DNA of 64,000 nucleotides from Roseovarius bejariae (GCF_009669325.1 NZ_SZWE01000001.1:2299501-2363500), one strand, 5' to 3'. Shown: positions 41,606 through 51,056, numbered from the stretch's first letter. Notes: a model not told the origin generated them from the letters alone. Made by a program: numbers and translations.

Positions 41606-42841
41606 TCAGAAACGGTTGGCGTCGTAGGGGGCCATGTCGATATTGGGGTGTCGACCGCTGAGGCGGTCGGCCAGAAGGCGGCCGGTTTTGGGGCCGGCGG
41701 TTAGGCCGATGTGCTGATGTCCGAAGGCGGCATGCACGCCGGTTTGGCCAATCTCACCGATCAAGGGCAGGCTGTCTGGGGTGGAGGGACGGAAGCCCAT
41801 CCATTCCTCGACATGGCTGTAGGTGAGGCCCGGGAAGGCGCGTTTGGCGTGTTTGTGGATGAGGGCGAGAGGGGCCTTGGAGGGGCCTGCCTCGATCCCG
41901 CCCAGTTCCACCATTCCGGCGCAGCGGAGGCCGTTTTCCATGGGGTTCACGGCGAATTTGCCCTTGGCCACCATCATCGGGTTGCGGACCGTTTGCGAGG
42001 GGTTGGAGAAATGCAGGTGATAACCGCGCTCGACCTCTAGCGGGACCTTGACGCCCAGCTTGCGCAGGAGGGGTTTTGACCAGATGCCGGCGGCCAGAAC
42101 GGCGGCGTCGCAGGGAAGCGGGCCTGTATCTGTGTCCACTTGGGTTACCCGGCCATTTTCCAGTTTGATATCAGTGACTTCGGCGCGGGTATATGTGCCG
42201 CCCTCATCCTCCAGAACGCGTGCCAAATCCTCCATGTAGGCGCCGGGGTTGAGGATATGGCCGTGACCCTTGAGGGTGGCGAGGCACCCGATGCGCGGGC
42301 CTAGGATCGGCTCGGCCTCTTGCACGGCGGGGCCTTCGAGGACCTCGGGGATGAACCCGGCCTTGCGCTTGTAGTCCCAACTGAGCTTATCGGCCAGAAA
42401 ATCCTTTTTGGTTTCATAGGCATAGCCAAAATCACTGCTGGCGACCCAGTGTTCGGCGCGGGTGCCGCGCGTCAGGGCGCGGTGTTGATCGAGGCTATCG
42501 GTCAGAAGCGGGATCAGGCTTTGGACCATGTGATCGCAGTTGCGCGATTGGGCGGCGAAGCGTGCCAGCCACGGCAGCATACGCGGCAGGTAGGACCATT
42601 GCAGGAACAGCGGCGAGCCGGGATTTGCCAAATATTTCAAACCCGTAGTGATGATGTCGGGTGTGTTCACAGGCACCACGGCCCATTGCGCCAGAAGCCC
42701 CGCGTTGCCGAAAGAGGCCCCGGCGCCGGGGTGGTCGCGATCGACCAGTGTCACCTCATGGCCTGCACGGCGCAGCCAGATGGCGGAACTCAGGCCGCAG
42801 ATACCTGCGCCGATGACGACGATTTTCTTGAGGTCTGTCAT
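41606..42841 (-). CDS. FAD-dependent D-amino-acid dehydrogenase (DadA-like)
   Basis: 411 residues. DAO-type FAD-binding N terminus VVIGAGICGLSSAIWLRRAG at residues 6-25, acidic end of the second strand at VDRDHPGAGASFGNAG, and C-terminal FGHQHIGLTAGPKTGRLLAD closing the flavin site. DadA-type enzymes deaminate D-amino acids to 2-oxo acids and pass electrons to quinone. GAGGG site before the ATG. Monocistronic, converging on the ABC operon. Confidence 0.85.
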   Translation of the reverse strand: MTDLKKIVVIGAGICGLSSAIWLRRAGHEVTLVDRDHPGAGASFGNAGLLAQWAVVPVNTPDIITTGLKYLANPGSPLFLQWSYLPRMLPWLARFAAQSRNCDHMVQSLIPLLTDSLDQHRALTRGTRAEHWVASSDFGYAYETKKDFLADKLSWDYKRKAGFIPEVLEGPAVQEAEPILGPRIGCLATLKGHGHILNPGAYMEDLARVLEDEGGTYTRAEVTDIKLENGRVTQVDTDTGPLPCDAAVLAAGIWSKPLLRKLGVKVPLEVERGYHLHFSNPSQTVRNPMMVAKGKFAVNPMENGLRCAGMVELGGIEAGPSKAPLALIHKHAKRAFPGLTYSHVEEWMGFRPSTPDSLPLIGEIGQTGVHAAFGHQHIGLTAGPKTGRLLADRLSGRHPNIDMAPYDANRF

Positions 42842-42950
42842 GGGGCCCTCGGGGTGGTGGTTCGGGGGCATCTAAGCGGAGGTTTCGGGGGACGACAAGC
42901 GGGGATGTTCGAATCACTGCTAAGTTATTGGGTTAACGAAAAAAATCCTT

Positions 42951-42990
42951 GGCGGCATCGCGTCGGTAGAACGTCGGTATCGCGTCGGTA
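42951..42990. repeat. 11-bp phased GTCGGTA array, second copy
   Basis: GTCGGTA starts at 42962, 42973 and 42984 (period exactly 11), preceded in register by a degenerate GGCGG at 42951. Same orientation and period as 35522-35560. Lies in the 273-bp gap between the DadA-like and thioesterase genes, both on the minus strand, and thus upstream of the DadA-like gene. Confidence 0.7.
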
Positions 42991-43036
42991 TTTTTTACCG
43001 CAGACCGGCAGGTTAACAGGGCGCGCGGTGAGATTT

Positions 43037-43063
43037 GTACGTTTTGTACGGGCGTTTCGTACG
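43037..43063. repeat. GTACG array related to the TCGTACGA array
   Basis: GTACG starts at 43037, 43046 and 43059: a 9-bp-spaced pair (TTGTACG twice) plus one full TCGTACGA palindrome at 43057-43064. The 9-bp pair spacing equals that of both pairs in the array at 20560-20639. It lies about 50 bp from the 11-bp GTCGGTA array in the same gap. Confidence 0.6.
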
Positions 43064-43114
43064 AACGCGGTGCGGTGGTTGTCGGCAGATACCTCTGCCC
43101 ATGTTCTGTATCTC

Positions 43115-43528
43115 TTACGCCGGTGTCCCGCGATAGCGAAAGACCCCTGTCGCGGTGGCGATAAGGTTGCCGAGATCATCCGTCACCTCGGCCTTGGCGA
43201 AATAGGTTTTGCGGCCGCCGCCGGTGAGCCGTCCTTCGGCAATCAGGCGGCTGCCCTGCGCCTGACCAAGGTAGTTGACCGTCATCGACAGGGTCAGGGC
43301 CATTTGGGATTTGTCCGGGTCGCCGGTGAAACATCCGGCAAAGCCCATGGCGGTATCCATCAAGGTGGCGTGCAACCCGCCGTGTGGGATGCCCTGCCGG
43401 TTGGCAACATGCGGGGCGATGGGCACCTCGACCCGGGCATAACCCTTTTGCCAGTCGGTCATCGCAATGCCCAGATGGGCGGCCATGGCCGAGGGTTTTT
43501 CAAACAGGTGGCTGTTGTCTTGGCTCAT
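43115..43528 (-). CDS. PaaI-family acyl-CoA thioesterase
   Basis: 137 residues from the ATG at 43528. Hot-dog fold with the catalytic-region motif NRQGIPHGGLHATLMDTAMG around residues 43-62 (PHGG turn and aspartate). Hydrolyses acyl- or aryl-CoA, often as a housekeeping valve in degradation pathways. The start overlaps the stop of the APH-like kinase gene by four bases, so they are coupled. Confidence 0.88.
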   Translation of the reverse strand: MSQDNSHLFEKPSAMAAHLGIAMTDWQKGYARVEVPIAPHVANRQGIPHGGLHATLMDTAMGFAGCFTGDPDKSQMALTLSMTVNYLGQAQGSRLIAEGRLTGGGRKTYFAKAEVTDDLGNLIATATGVFRYRGTPA

Positions 43529-44541
43529 CGTGTCGTGGCCTCCAGCCCTTGTCGGGCGAATTGCGGAACATAGGCGCCCAGTTGCAAGCCGCGCTCGGGG
43601 TCGGCGGCGTTGCCGTCGAGGGCGCGTTTTTTCACCCCTTGCAGGATCGCGGCCATGCGGAAGTAGCAAAAGCCGAGGTAGAACTCAAAACGGTCTATGC
43701 CGGGCAGGTTTCGGCGTTGGCAGTAGGTGTCGATGAAGTGGTCATCGGACCACAGGCCAAGGGCGGCGCGGTCAATACCCGCCAGCCCGCGGCCCTGTTC
43801 GGTGGCGGGCATGGACCATTGCATGATCACGGCGGCCAGATCGGCGTAGGGGTGGCCGATGGTCGATAGTTCCCAATCCAGCACGGCGATGACGCGGGGG
43901 CCGTCGGGTGCGAAGATCAGGTTATCGAGCCGGTAGTCGCCGTGGACAAGGCGGCGTTGGCCATCGTCGGGGGGCATGTTTTCACCCAGCCACGTGATGA
44001 GCGCCTCCATATCCGGCAAATCTTCGGTCTGGGTGGCGTGGTATTGCTTGGTCCAGCGGTCGAGTTGCCGGGCGTAGTAGTTTCCGGTGGGGCCGTAATC
44101 GGTGAGGCCCGTTGCCTCAAGATCGACTTCGTGAATGGCGGTGAGGACGCGGTTCATCGAGTCGATCATGGTAGAACGCTCATTGGGCGTGAGGCCGGGG
44201 AGCCAAGGGGAATCGAAGGTGCGGCCTTCAATGGCCTCCATCACGTAGAAGGCCGAGCCGATCACGGCGTCGTCCTCGCAAAGCGCGTGCATCTTGGGCA
44301 CTGGTACATCGCTATCGGCCAGCGCCTTTTGCACGCGAAATTCGCGATCAACCGCATGGGCGGATTTGAGCAGCACCCCCGGCGGTTTACGGCGCAGGAT
44401 CAGCGGGCCTTGTGGGGTGCTGAGCCGATAGGTGGGGTTGGATTGCCCACCGGTGATTTTTTGCGCTTCGATGGGGCCGGTGTGGCCGGGAACATGCGCT
44501 TCAAGCCAAGGGGTGAGGGTGGTGAGGTTCAGATCGCTCAT
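43525..44541 (-). CDS. APH-like phosphotransferase (ACAD10/LvaA-type)
   Basis: 338 residues. Aminoglycoside-phosphotransferase fold: ATP-binding lysine/arginine strand PLILRRKPPG, catalytic loop HGDYRLDNLIF and metal-binding VLDWELSTIGHPYADLA. This subgroup is the kinase domain of ACAD10/11 and the bacterial LvaA family that phosphorylates 4-hydroxyacyl-CoA, not antibiotics. Neighbouring acyl-CoA ligase (3 bp away) and thioesterase fit an acyl-CoA role. Confidence 0.85.
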   Translation of the reverse strand: MSDLNLTTLTPWLEAHVPGHTGPIEAQKITGGQSNPTYRLSTPQGPLILRRKPPGVLLKSAHAVDREFRVQKALADSDVPVPKMHALCEDDAVIGSAFYVMEAIEGRTFDSPWLPGLTPNERSTMIDSMNRVLTAIHEVDLEATGLTDYGPTGNYYARQLDRWTKQYHATQTEDLPDMEALITWLGENMPPDDGQRRLVHGDYRLDNLIFAPDGPRVIAVLDWELSTIGHPYADLAAVIMQWSMPATEQGRGLAGIDRAALGLWSDDHFIDTYCQRRNLPGIDRFEFYLGFCYFRMAAILQGVKKRALDGNAADPERGLQLGAYVPQFARQGLEATTR

Positions 44542-44544
44542 GTG

Positions 44545-46182
44545 TTACCCCTTGCGCTGGTCGGGGTGGATGTAATCGGCAAACTGCTGGCGCAGGGTGA
44601 GTTTGGAGATTTTGCCGGTGGCGGTGAGGGGCAATTCATCGGTGAAGAGAATGTCATCGGGGAGCTGCCACTTGGCGAAATGCTTGCCCATGTGGGCGTG
44701 GATGTCGTCGAGCGTGGGGCGGGTATCGCCCTCGGGAACGACCACCAGAACCGGGCGTTCATCCCATTTGGGGTGGGGCACGGCGATGATGGCGCAGGTT
44801 TTGACCAAGGGGTGCGAGACGGCGGCGTTTTCAAGGTCGATCGAACTGATCCATTCGCCGCCCGATTTCACCAAATCCTTGGCGCGGTCGCGGATGATGA
44901 GTTGCCCTTCGGGTGTGAGGGAGGCGACATCGCCGGTGCCGAACCAGCCCTCGGCGTCCATAGCCGCCTTCGTGGCCTCGGGATTGTTGTAGTAACCGGT
45001 GATCACGGTATTGCCGCGTACGTAAAGTTCGCCCACCGCTTCGCCATCGTGGGGCATGCACGTGCCATCGTCATCGACCAGTTTGAAATCGAGGCCGAAT
45101 TTGCGGCGGCCCGCGCTGGTCTTGATTTGCATTTGCTCGGAGAGTGGCGCGTTTTGCAGCCGGGGCGGGACAACGCCGTGGGTGCCAATCGGGCTCATTT
45201 CCGTCATCCCCCATGCTTGGGACACGGTGACGCCGAAGCCCTCGTAGGCCTCGGTCATGCTGGCCGGGGCGGCGGAGCCGCCGACCACCAGATCGCGGAA
45301 GGCATGGGGCGCGCGGGTTTTGGCCTCAATTTCGGCCAGAAGCCCGGCCCAGACGGTGGGCACGCCCCATGCGGAGTAAACATCGTGGTCCTCCATCAAT
45401 TGCCAGAGGCTTGCGCCATCGAGGTGACGGCCCGGCATGACCATCGTCATGCCTGTCAGCGGCGCGTTATAGGGTAGGCCCCATGCGTTGACGTGGAACA
45501 TTGGCACCACGGGCATCACCCGTTTGCCCGCCGCGAAGCTGGAAGTTTGGGCCAATGGCACGGTGAGCGCGTGCAGGACGGTGGAGCGGTGCGAATAGAG
45601 CGCGCCCTTGGGGTGGCCTGTGGTGCCGGAGGTGTAGCACAGGCCCGAGGCGGTCTCCTCGGGGAAATCGGGCCAGTGGTAGGTTGTGGGCTGCCCCTCC
45701 AGCAGCTCTTCGTAGCAGAGTGCATCGAGGGTGGTGTCGGGCATATGTGCCCGGTCGCTCAGGATGATGTAGCGCAGGCCTTTGGGGGCCTCATCGGCCA
45801 CGGCCTCGGCCACGGGTACGAGGCTTGGATCAATGCACAGAAGGCTGTCGCCCGCGTGGTTGAGGATATAGGCCATCTGTTCGGGAGAAAGGCGGGGGTT
45901 GACCGTGTGGCAGACCGCGCCGATTCCCGCGAGGGCATAGTAAAGCTCCACATGGCGGTGGCCATTCCATGCCAGCGTCGCCACGCGGTCGCCCATCAGC
46001 ACGCCAAGCGCGTCGAGGGCGTGGGCCAGTTGCGCGGTGCGGTCAAGGATTTCGGGATAAGTGGCGTGGTGAATATCACCCTCGTCCCGGACCGATATGA
46101 TGCCTTGATCGGTGAAGGCCTCGGCGGCGTGGCTGAGGATGTCGATGATCCTCAGCGGGCGATGCTGCATCATGCCTTTCAT
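44545..46182 (-). CDS. Acyl-CoA synthetase, medium-chain / DmdB-like
   Basis: 545 residues. Adenylate-forming ligase with YTSGTTGHPKGALYSH, AWGMTEMSPIGT, WFGTGDVASL, RDRAKDLVKSGGEWIS and catalytic lysine in PLTATGKISKLTLR. Sequence style and length match the group containing medium-chain fatty acyl-CoA ligases and methylmercaptopropionate-CoA ligase DmdB of roseobacters; I cannot separate these. Start ATG 46182 with GGGAGGAG about ten bases upstream. First gene of an operon with the APH-like kinase and thioesterase. Confidence 0.8.
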   Translation of the reverse strand: MKGMMQHRPLRIIDILSHAAEAFTDQGIISVRDEGDIHHATYPEILDRTAQLAHALDALGVLMGDRVATLAWNGHRHVELYYALAGIGAVCHTVNPRLSPEQMAYILNHAGDSLLCIDPSLVPVAEAVADEAPKGLRYIILSDRAHMPDTTLDALCYEELLEGQPTTYHWPDFPEETASGLCYTSGTTGHPKGALYSHRSTVLHALTVPLAQTSSFAAGKRVMPVVPMFHVNAWGLPYNAPLTGMTMVMPGRHLDGASLWQLMEDHDVYSAWGVPTVWAGLLAEIEAKTRAPHAFRDLVVGGSAAPASMTEAYEGFGVTVSQAWGMTEMSPIGTHGVVPPRLQNAPLSEQMQIKTSAGRRKFGLDFKLVDDDGTCMPHDGEAVGELYVRGNTVITGYYNNPEATKAAMDAEGWFGTGDVASLTPEGQLIIRDRAKDLVKSGGEWISSIDLENAAVSHPLVKTCAIIAVPHPKWDERPVLVVVPEGDTRPTLDDIHAHMGKHFAKWQLPDDILFTDELPLTATGKISKLTLRQQFADYIHPDQRKG

Positions 46183-46344
46183 CTGCTGTGTCTCCTCCCT
46201 GTCGCGCGGTTCGGTGACGGTGGCATGAAAGCCGGACGGGATCAATTGGCCTGCATGAAACGACGCGGAGGCGTCGGTTTCCGGTTGGTCGGTGTGAAGT
46301 GGTTGTGGTGTGCTGGGGGAAACGCGACGTGCGGGGAGGGCGAA

Positions 46345-47073
46345 ATGCAGGAATTCGAGGGCAAGCGCGCCTTGGTAACAGGCGCGGCGGGTGGCATCGG
46401 GCGGGCCATCGTGGCGGCATTGCAGGCACGGGGGGCCAAGGTGGCCGGGGCCGATCTGGCCGAGAGCGCCGGGGATGTCAGCCTGTGTGGGGATTTGACG
46501 GAGGCCGCGTTTTGTGATGGCTTGCCGGAGCAGGCAGCGCAGGCCCTGGGCGGTCTGGATATCGTGGTGAACAACGCGGGGATCATTACACGGGGCAAGA
46601 TCACCGAGGCCACGGACGAGGAGTATGCCCGAACCATGGCGATCAACGTCGAGGCGCCGTTTCGCTTGTGCCGGGCGACCATTCCGATCATGGAACGCGC
46701 CGGTGGCGGGGCGATTGTCAACGTTGCCTCGTGTTGGGGTGTGCATCCGGGGCCTAATCATCCGCTTTACGTGATGTCGAAATCTGCGGTGGCGTCGCTG
46801 ACGCAGTGCCTTGGCATGGATCATGCGCATCAGGGTATCCGTGTGAATGCGGTTTGCCCCAACGAGGTGAACACCCCTATGTTGCGCACAGGGTTTGCGG
46901 CGCGCGGGTTCGACCCGGACAAGGCGGTCGAGGCGCTTGACGCCTCGGTCCCGTTGGGGCGGATTGCGGAGCCGGAGGATATCGCCGATGTGGTGGTGTT
47001 CCTTGCCTCGGATCAGGCACGGTATCTGTGCGGGGCCCTGATTGAAGCGAATGGCGGAAAGGCAGTTCAATGA
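46345..47073 (+). CDS. Short-chain dehydrogenase/reductase
   Basis: 242 residues, classical SDR. Cofactor loop TGAAGGIGRA at residues 12-21, NNAG near 82, catalytic serine in NVASCWG, Tyr-x3-Lys in YVMSK, and a C-terminal FLASDQARYLCGALIEANGG. Ligand and direction unknown. Divergent from the acyl-CoA ligase operon across a 162-bp gap, coupled by overlap to a second SDR. Confidence 0.88.
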   Translation: MQEFEGKRALVTGAAGGIGRAIVAALQARGAKVAGADLAESAGDVSLCGDLTEAAFCDGLPEQAAQALGGLDIVVNNAGIITRGKITEATDEEYARTMAINVEAPFRLCRATIPIMERAGGGAIVNVASCWGVHPGPNHPLYVMSKSAVASLTQCLGMDHAHQGIRVNAVCPNEVNTPMLRTGFAARGFDPDKAVEALDASVPLGRIAEPEDIADVVVFLASDQARYLCGALIEANGGKAVQ

Positions 47074-47804
47074 GCGGATTTGACGGCAAGGTGGCGCTGG
47101 TCACCGGCGGGCGCAGCGGTATGGGTGCGGCCACGGCGGCGGCTTTGGCGGCCGGTGGTGCGCGGGTTTTTACGGCGCAGCGCGGCGAGGAGCCAGTGCA
47201 TGAGGGGATCGTGGCGGATTTCATGGACCCGGGGTGCCCCGAGCGGATTGTCGGTGAGGTGATCAATCGGGCCGGGCGGCTGGACATGCTGGTAAATTGT
47301 GCCGGGTTGATGCGCGAGGGCACCGTCGAGGAAACAAGCGTGGCGGATTGGGCGGCGACGCTTCAGGTGAACCTGACGGCGCCGTTCATGATGATCCGTC
47401 ACGCCATGCCGCACCTGAAGCAGGGGGGCGGGGCGATCGTGAATATCGGCTCGATCGAGGGGCTGGGGGCGAACCCGCGCCACCCGGCCTATTGCGCCAG
47501 CAAGGGCGGTCTTCATGCGCTGACGCGGGCCGTGGCGGTGGATCATGGCCATGACGGGGTGCGCTGCAATGCTGTTGCCCCGGGGTGGATCGATACCGAG
47601 TTGAACGATGCCTTCATCGAAAGCCTTGGCGACCCGGCGGCGTTTCGCGCCAGGATCGGAGGTATCCATCCGGCGGGCCGGACGGGCCGCGCCGAGGAGG
47701 TGGCGGCCCTGGTCGTCTGGCTGTTGTCGGATGCGGCGGGGTTTGTCACCGGGCAGGTCTGGACCGTGGATGGCGGGCGGATGGCGCAGCTGAGCCTGCC
47801 GTGA
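47070..47804 (+). CDS. Short-chain dehydrogenase/reductase
   Basis: 244 residues, classical SDR. Cofactor loop TGGRSGMGAA at 12-21, VNCAG near 80 (variant of NNAG), serine in NIGSIEG, catalytic YCASK, and TGQVWTVDGGR at the end. Start overlaps the preceding SDR by four bases. Paired SDRs next to CoA-ester genes may oxidise successive hydroxyl groups; not assignable further. Confidence 0.88.
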   Translation: MSGFDGKVALVTGGRSGMGAATAAALAAGGARVFTAQRGEEPVHEGIVADFMDPGCPERIVGEVINRAGRLDMLVNCAGLMREGTVEETSVADWAATLQVNLTAPFMMIRHAMPHLKQGGGAIVNIGSIEGLGANPRHPAYCASKGGLHALTRAVAVDHGHDGVRCNAVAPGWIDTELNDAFIESLGDPAAFRARIGGIHPAGRTGRAEEVAALVVWLLSDAAGFVTGQVWTVDGGRMAQLSLP

Positions 47805-47863
47805 GGTCTTGACCTTCGCGCGCCGAGACCGCATGTGCAGGGCAGCCAAGGGGAGCATTTGCC

Positions 47864-48547
47864 ATGTCGTTCGACCGTTCCGTCAAGATCGCACCGTCCA
47901 TCCTGTCCGCCGATTTCGCCAACTTCGGGCAGGAAATCGAAGCGGTGGAGGCGCAGGGCGCCGACTGGATCCATGTGGATGTGATGGATGGGCATTTCGT
48001 TCCGAACCTGACCTTCGGGCCGCCGATGTGCGCCGCCATTGCCAAGCACATCAACACGGTGATGGACGTGCATTTGATGATTGCGCCGGTCGATCCCTAT
48101 ATCGAGGCCTTTGCAGAGGCGGGGGCCGATGTTCTGACGGCCCATCTGGAAGCGGGCGCGCATACCCACCGCACGCTTCAGGCCATTCGCGGCGCGGGCT
48201 GCAAGGCGGGCCTCGCGCTGAACCCGGCGACGGGGCTGGAGGAGGTGGAATACCTTCTGGACATGGTGGACCTGATTTGCGTGATGACGGTGAACCCCGG
48301 CTTTGGCGGGCAGAAGTTCATTCATAGCCAGGTGGAGAAGGTGCGCCGGTTGCGCGAGATGATCGGCGACCGGCCGATTCACATCGAGATCGACGGCGGG
48401 ATCACACCCGAAACCGCGCCCTTGATGACGCAGGCCGGGGCGGATGTCCTGGTGGCCGGTTCGGCGGTGTTCAAGGGCGGGAGCGTGAGCGACCCCGCGC
48501 CTTATGGCGAGAACATCCGCGCCATTCGGGCGGCAGTCGCGGGCTGA
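47864..48547 (+). CDS. rpe: Ribulose-phosphate 3-epimerase
   Basis: 227 residues, TIM barrel. KIAPSILSADFANFG at the start, metal and catalytic residues in WIHVDVMDGHFVPNLTFGP (split at residues 37-55), VHLMI, VMTVNPGFGGQKFI and EIDGGITPETAP. Interconverts ribulose 5-phosphate and xylulose 5-phosphate in the pentose phosphate / Calvin-type pathways. Complete and typical. Confidence 0.97.
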   Translation: MSFDRSVKIAPSILSADFANFGQEIEAVEAQGADWIHVDVMDGHFVPNLTFGPPMCAAIAKHINTVMDVHLMIAPVDPYIEAFAEAGADVLTAHLEAGAHTHRTLQAIRGAGCKAGLALNPATGLEEVEYLLDMVDLICVMTVNPGFGGQKFIHSQVEKVRRLREMIGDRPIHIEIDGGITPETAPLMTQAGADVLVAGSAVFKGGSVSDPAPYGENIRAIRAAVAG

Positions 48548-48556
48548 GGTCGATTT

Positions 48557-48617
48557 GGGGGCTTTGCCCCCGCCGCCCTTTGGGCGACTCCCCCAGAGTA
48601 TTTTGGGAAAGATGAAG
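48557..48617. repeat. Dispersed intergenic repeat with GC hairpins
   Basis: Contains hairpins GGGGGC-TTT-GCCCCC (48557-48571) and CGCCC-TTT-GGGCG (48574-48586), followed by the core AGAGTATTTTGGGAAAGATG at 48595-48614, the same core as in the hairpin at 29718-29797. Located between the convergent rpe and lpxK genes; likely doubles as terminator. Confidence 0.7.
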
Positions 48618-48633
48618 ACGGGGGCGGGCGCTG

Positions 48634-49626
48634 TTATTGCAGCGTCTGGTCCAGCCGTTTTTTCAGTGGAGTCATATCGTCAATCTTCAGCCGGACCGGC
48701 AGGGTGATGACCTTTTGCCGGAACTCCTTGGGCAGGCGCACGGCGTCTTTTTCCGTGGTCACCAGTTGCGCGCCGAGGAGGTTCGCCTCGCTCTCCAGTC
48801 GGGTCATCAGGGATTGGGTGAGCGGTTGGTGGTCTTCCAGCGCTTCGCCGCGGGCGAGGGTGGCGCCCAGCCCTTGCAGGGTGGCGAAAAACTTGCCCGG
48901 GTGGCCGATACCCGCGAAGGCGAGGGCGCGCATGTCGGACCAGTCCATGCCGGTTTGCAGGGGGGCGAGTTGCCCGGTGAGGTGGGGGATGGCGATGGTT
49001 TTGCCCCATGTTACGGCAAAGCTGTCCTGCGCCGGGCGGGGGCCGATGGAAAGCAGCAGGTCGGCGCGGGCGAGGCCGGGGCCGATGGGTTCGCGCAGCG
49101 GGCCCGCGGGCAGGCAGCGGCCATTGCCGAATCCCTTGGCGGCATCCACCACGATGAGGGTGATGTCCTTGGCGACATCCGGGTTCTGGTGGCCGTCGTC
49201 CATGACGATCACGTCGACGCCCGCCGTTTCGGCGGCCTGCGCCGCCGCGGCGCGGTCCTTGGCGACCCATGTGCGGGCGAAGGCGGCGATGAGGAGGGGT
49301 TCATCGCCGACCTCCTCGTAGCTGTGGCGGCGTTCATCCACCTCGACCGGGCCGGGCAGGGAGCCGCCGTGGCCGCGCGAGATCACGCCAGGGGTGAGGC
49401 CCTGCCCGGTGAGCCATTGCACGAGGGCGATCACCGTCGGGGTTTTGCCGGTGCCGCCCGCGTTCAGGTTGCCGACGCAGATCACCGGAACGCCGGGGCG
49501 CACCTTCGGCGCGTGGGCCACGCGCCGCGCGGTGGCCTTGGCGTAGAGTGCGCCCAGTGGGGCCAGCAGGCGCGCGCGCAGACCAGGCCGGTCGGGCGGG
49601 GTGAACCAGAAGCGGGGCGCGCGCAT
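48634..49626 (-). CDS. lpxK: Tetraacyldisaccharide 4'-kinase LpxK
   Basis: 330 residues. P-loop [13 protein letters not shown] near residue 52 and the catalytic region [17 protein letters not shown] near 140. LpxK phosphorylates the lipid A disaccharide at the 4' position on the inner face of the cytoplasmic membrane. The ATG at 49626 ([15 protein letters not shown]) overlaps the stop of the waaA-like gene, giving a two-gene lipid A operon. Confidence 0.95.
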   Translation of the reverse strand: MRAPRFWFTPPDRPGLRARLLAPLGALYAKATARRVAHAPKVRPGVPVICVGNLNAGGTGKTPTVIALVQWLTGQGLTPGVISRGHGGSLPGPVEVDERRHSYEEVGDEPLLIAAFARTWVAKDRAAAAQAAETAGVDVIVMDDGHQNPDVAKDITLIVVDAAKGFGNGRCLPAGPLREPIGPGLARADLLLSIGPRPAQDSFAVTWGKTIAIPHLTGQLAPLQTGMDWSDMRALAFAGIGHPGKFFATLQGLGATLARGEALEDHQPLTQSLMTRLESEANLLGAQLVTTEKDAVRLPKEFRQKVITLPVRLKIDDMTPLKKRLDQTLQ

Positions 49627-50843
49627 CACTCGCCCTCCAGGGCGTCGAGGGTGTCTTGCACCAGATCGAGGATCTGATCGGTTACGCCGGCCCCTTCGGA
49701 GGCCACATCCCATGCCGCGTGGGCCATGGCCGCCGATTGATCGGGCGGGATGAGGGAGAGGACGGCGGCAGCGAGGCTGTCGGCATCCTTGACGATCCGG
49801 GCCGCGCCGGCCTCGGCGTAGCGCGAGTAGCTGGAGAGGTAGCGGCGCACGTTGGGGCCATAGAGAATGGCCGAGCCGTGGGCGGCGGGTTCATTCGGGT
49901 CGCGGCCCCATTGCCCGGGAATGAGCGAGCTGCCCATCAGGGTGATTTGCGCGATGCGGTACCAGAGCCCCATTTCGCCGTGGGTATCGGCCAGAAGAAC
50001 CTGCGTGGTTTCCTCGGGCAGGGCGCCTTCGGACCACAGGACATACCGCCAGCCGCTTTCGTCCAGTTTGGTCTGAAATCCGGGGCTTTCGGTTTCATCG
50101 TCCGGGACGATCACCAGAAGCGAGCGGTGGGCCTGACGGCTGACTTGCCGGTGAGCGTCGAGAATTATGGGCAATTCCCTTGGGTTGGCCATGGCCGCGA
50201 GCCAGACGGGGCGTCCCCGCAGGAGCCCGGCGAGTTCCTCGCGGTCGGATTCGTTGCAAGGCAGGGAAATGGTGCCTTCGCGGAAGGGGCCGGTGACGGC
50301 GATGTCCTCGTCCTGGATGCCGAGGCGGCGCAGGAGGCGGGCCGTGGCCTCGTTGCGGGCGATAACGAGAGTGAAGAGGGACAAGAGCGCGCGTGGCATG
50401 TCGGGGAACCAGCGCCAGCTGCGCCGGGTCAGCAGTTGTTCGTCGGCATCCACGAGGTAGAGCGGCAGGCCCATCTTGTCGGCGGTGGTGAGCAGGGCGG
50501 GTTTGAGATCGCCGCCGGTCCAGAGGCAAAGTGCGGGGTGCCAGTGGGCGAGGAAGGATTCGGCGCTGGCGATGGTGTCTTCGGGCAGGGGGCGCCAGAT
50601 GACGGCCTTGCTGTTGCGGTTGACCGGCGCGCTGTCGTCGGGGGTGGTCAGGACCATATGCAGGCCGGGGCGTTGTGCAGCCAGCCGTTCGGCCAGTTGC
50701 ACCAGCGCGTCGGCGCGGCCTGCATCGACCGCATGCGCCCAGATCACCGCGCCCTTGGGGCGCGGGATGTCGTGCATGGTGGTACCGTTGCCGCCACGGC
50801 GGGCATAGGCGAGGTAGGCCGCGAGGGAAAGGGATTGCGCCAT
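49626..50843 (-). CDS. WaaA/KdtA-family glycosyltransferase lacking the canonical catalytic Glu
   Basis: 405 residues. GT-B fold of the Kdo-transferase family: N-terminal [21 protein letters not shown] and C-terminal [30 protein letters not shown]. In canonical WaaA the first motif is HAVSVGE, whose glutamate is the catalytic base; here it is HAVDAGR (R43), and the C-terminal GGHNPLEPA motif reads WGRDPNEPA. The N-terminal membrane anchor is also weak. So it may use another sugar or be a divergent paralogue; a standard waaA may exist elsewhere. The 213 bp upstream (50844-51056) show nothing recognisable. Confidence 0.7.
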   Translation of the reverse strand: MAQSLSLAAYLAYARRGGNGTTMHDIPRPKGAVIWAHAVDAGRADALVQLAERLAAQRPGLHMVLTTPDDSAPVNRNSKAVIWRPLPEDTIASAESFLAHWHPALCLWTGGDLKPALLTTADKMGLPLYLVDADEQLLTRRSWRWFPDMPRALLSLFTLVIARNEATARLLRRLGIQDEDIAVTGPFREGTISLPCNESDREELAGLLRGRPVWLAAMANPRELPIILDAHRQVSRQAHRSLLVIVPDDETESPGFQTKLDESGWRYVLWSEGALPEETTQVLLADTHGEMGLWYRIAQITLMGSSLIPGQWGRDPNEPAAHGSAILYGPNVRRYLSSYSRYAEAGAARIVKDADSLAAAVLSLIPPDQSAAMAHAAWDVASEGAGVTDQILDLVQDTLDALEGE

Positions 50844-51056
50844 CGGGTTACCCTGTGGCGCGGGGCGCGTGTGCAGCGGTGGAAAATGCGGGGCGCGAGG
50901 CCATGGCGGGGCTGTCCTTGGGCATGTCTGGCGTGGCCGTGCAGCGTATTCTATCGCCGGCCCGCGTCAAGCGGAAGGGGCGCCGTGCCATCTTGACGGG
51001 GGGCGGGAGATGCGCGAGGGGATCGGCATCCGAGATGAGTATGAGGCGCCTGTCCC

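Noticed and set aside
43525..44541. Aminoglycoside resistance gene
   Set aside because: The fold is APH-like, but the ATP- and metal-site motifs and neighbourhood fit the ACAD10/LvaA acyl-CoA kinase group, not antibiotic kinases.
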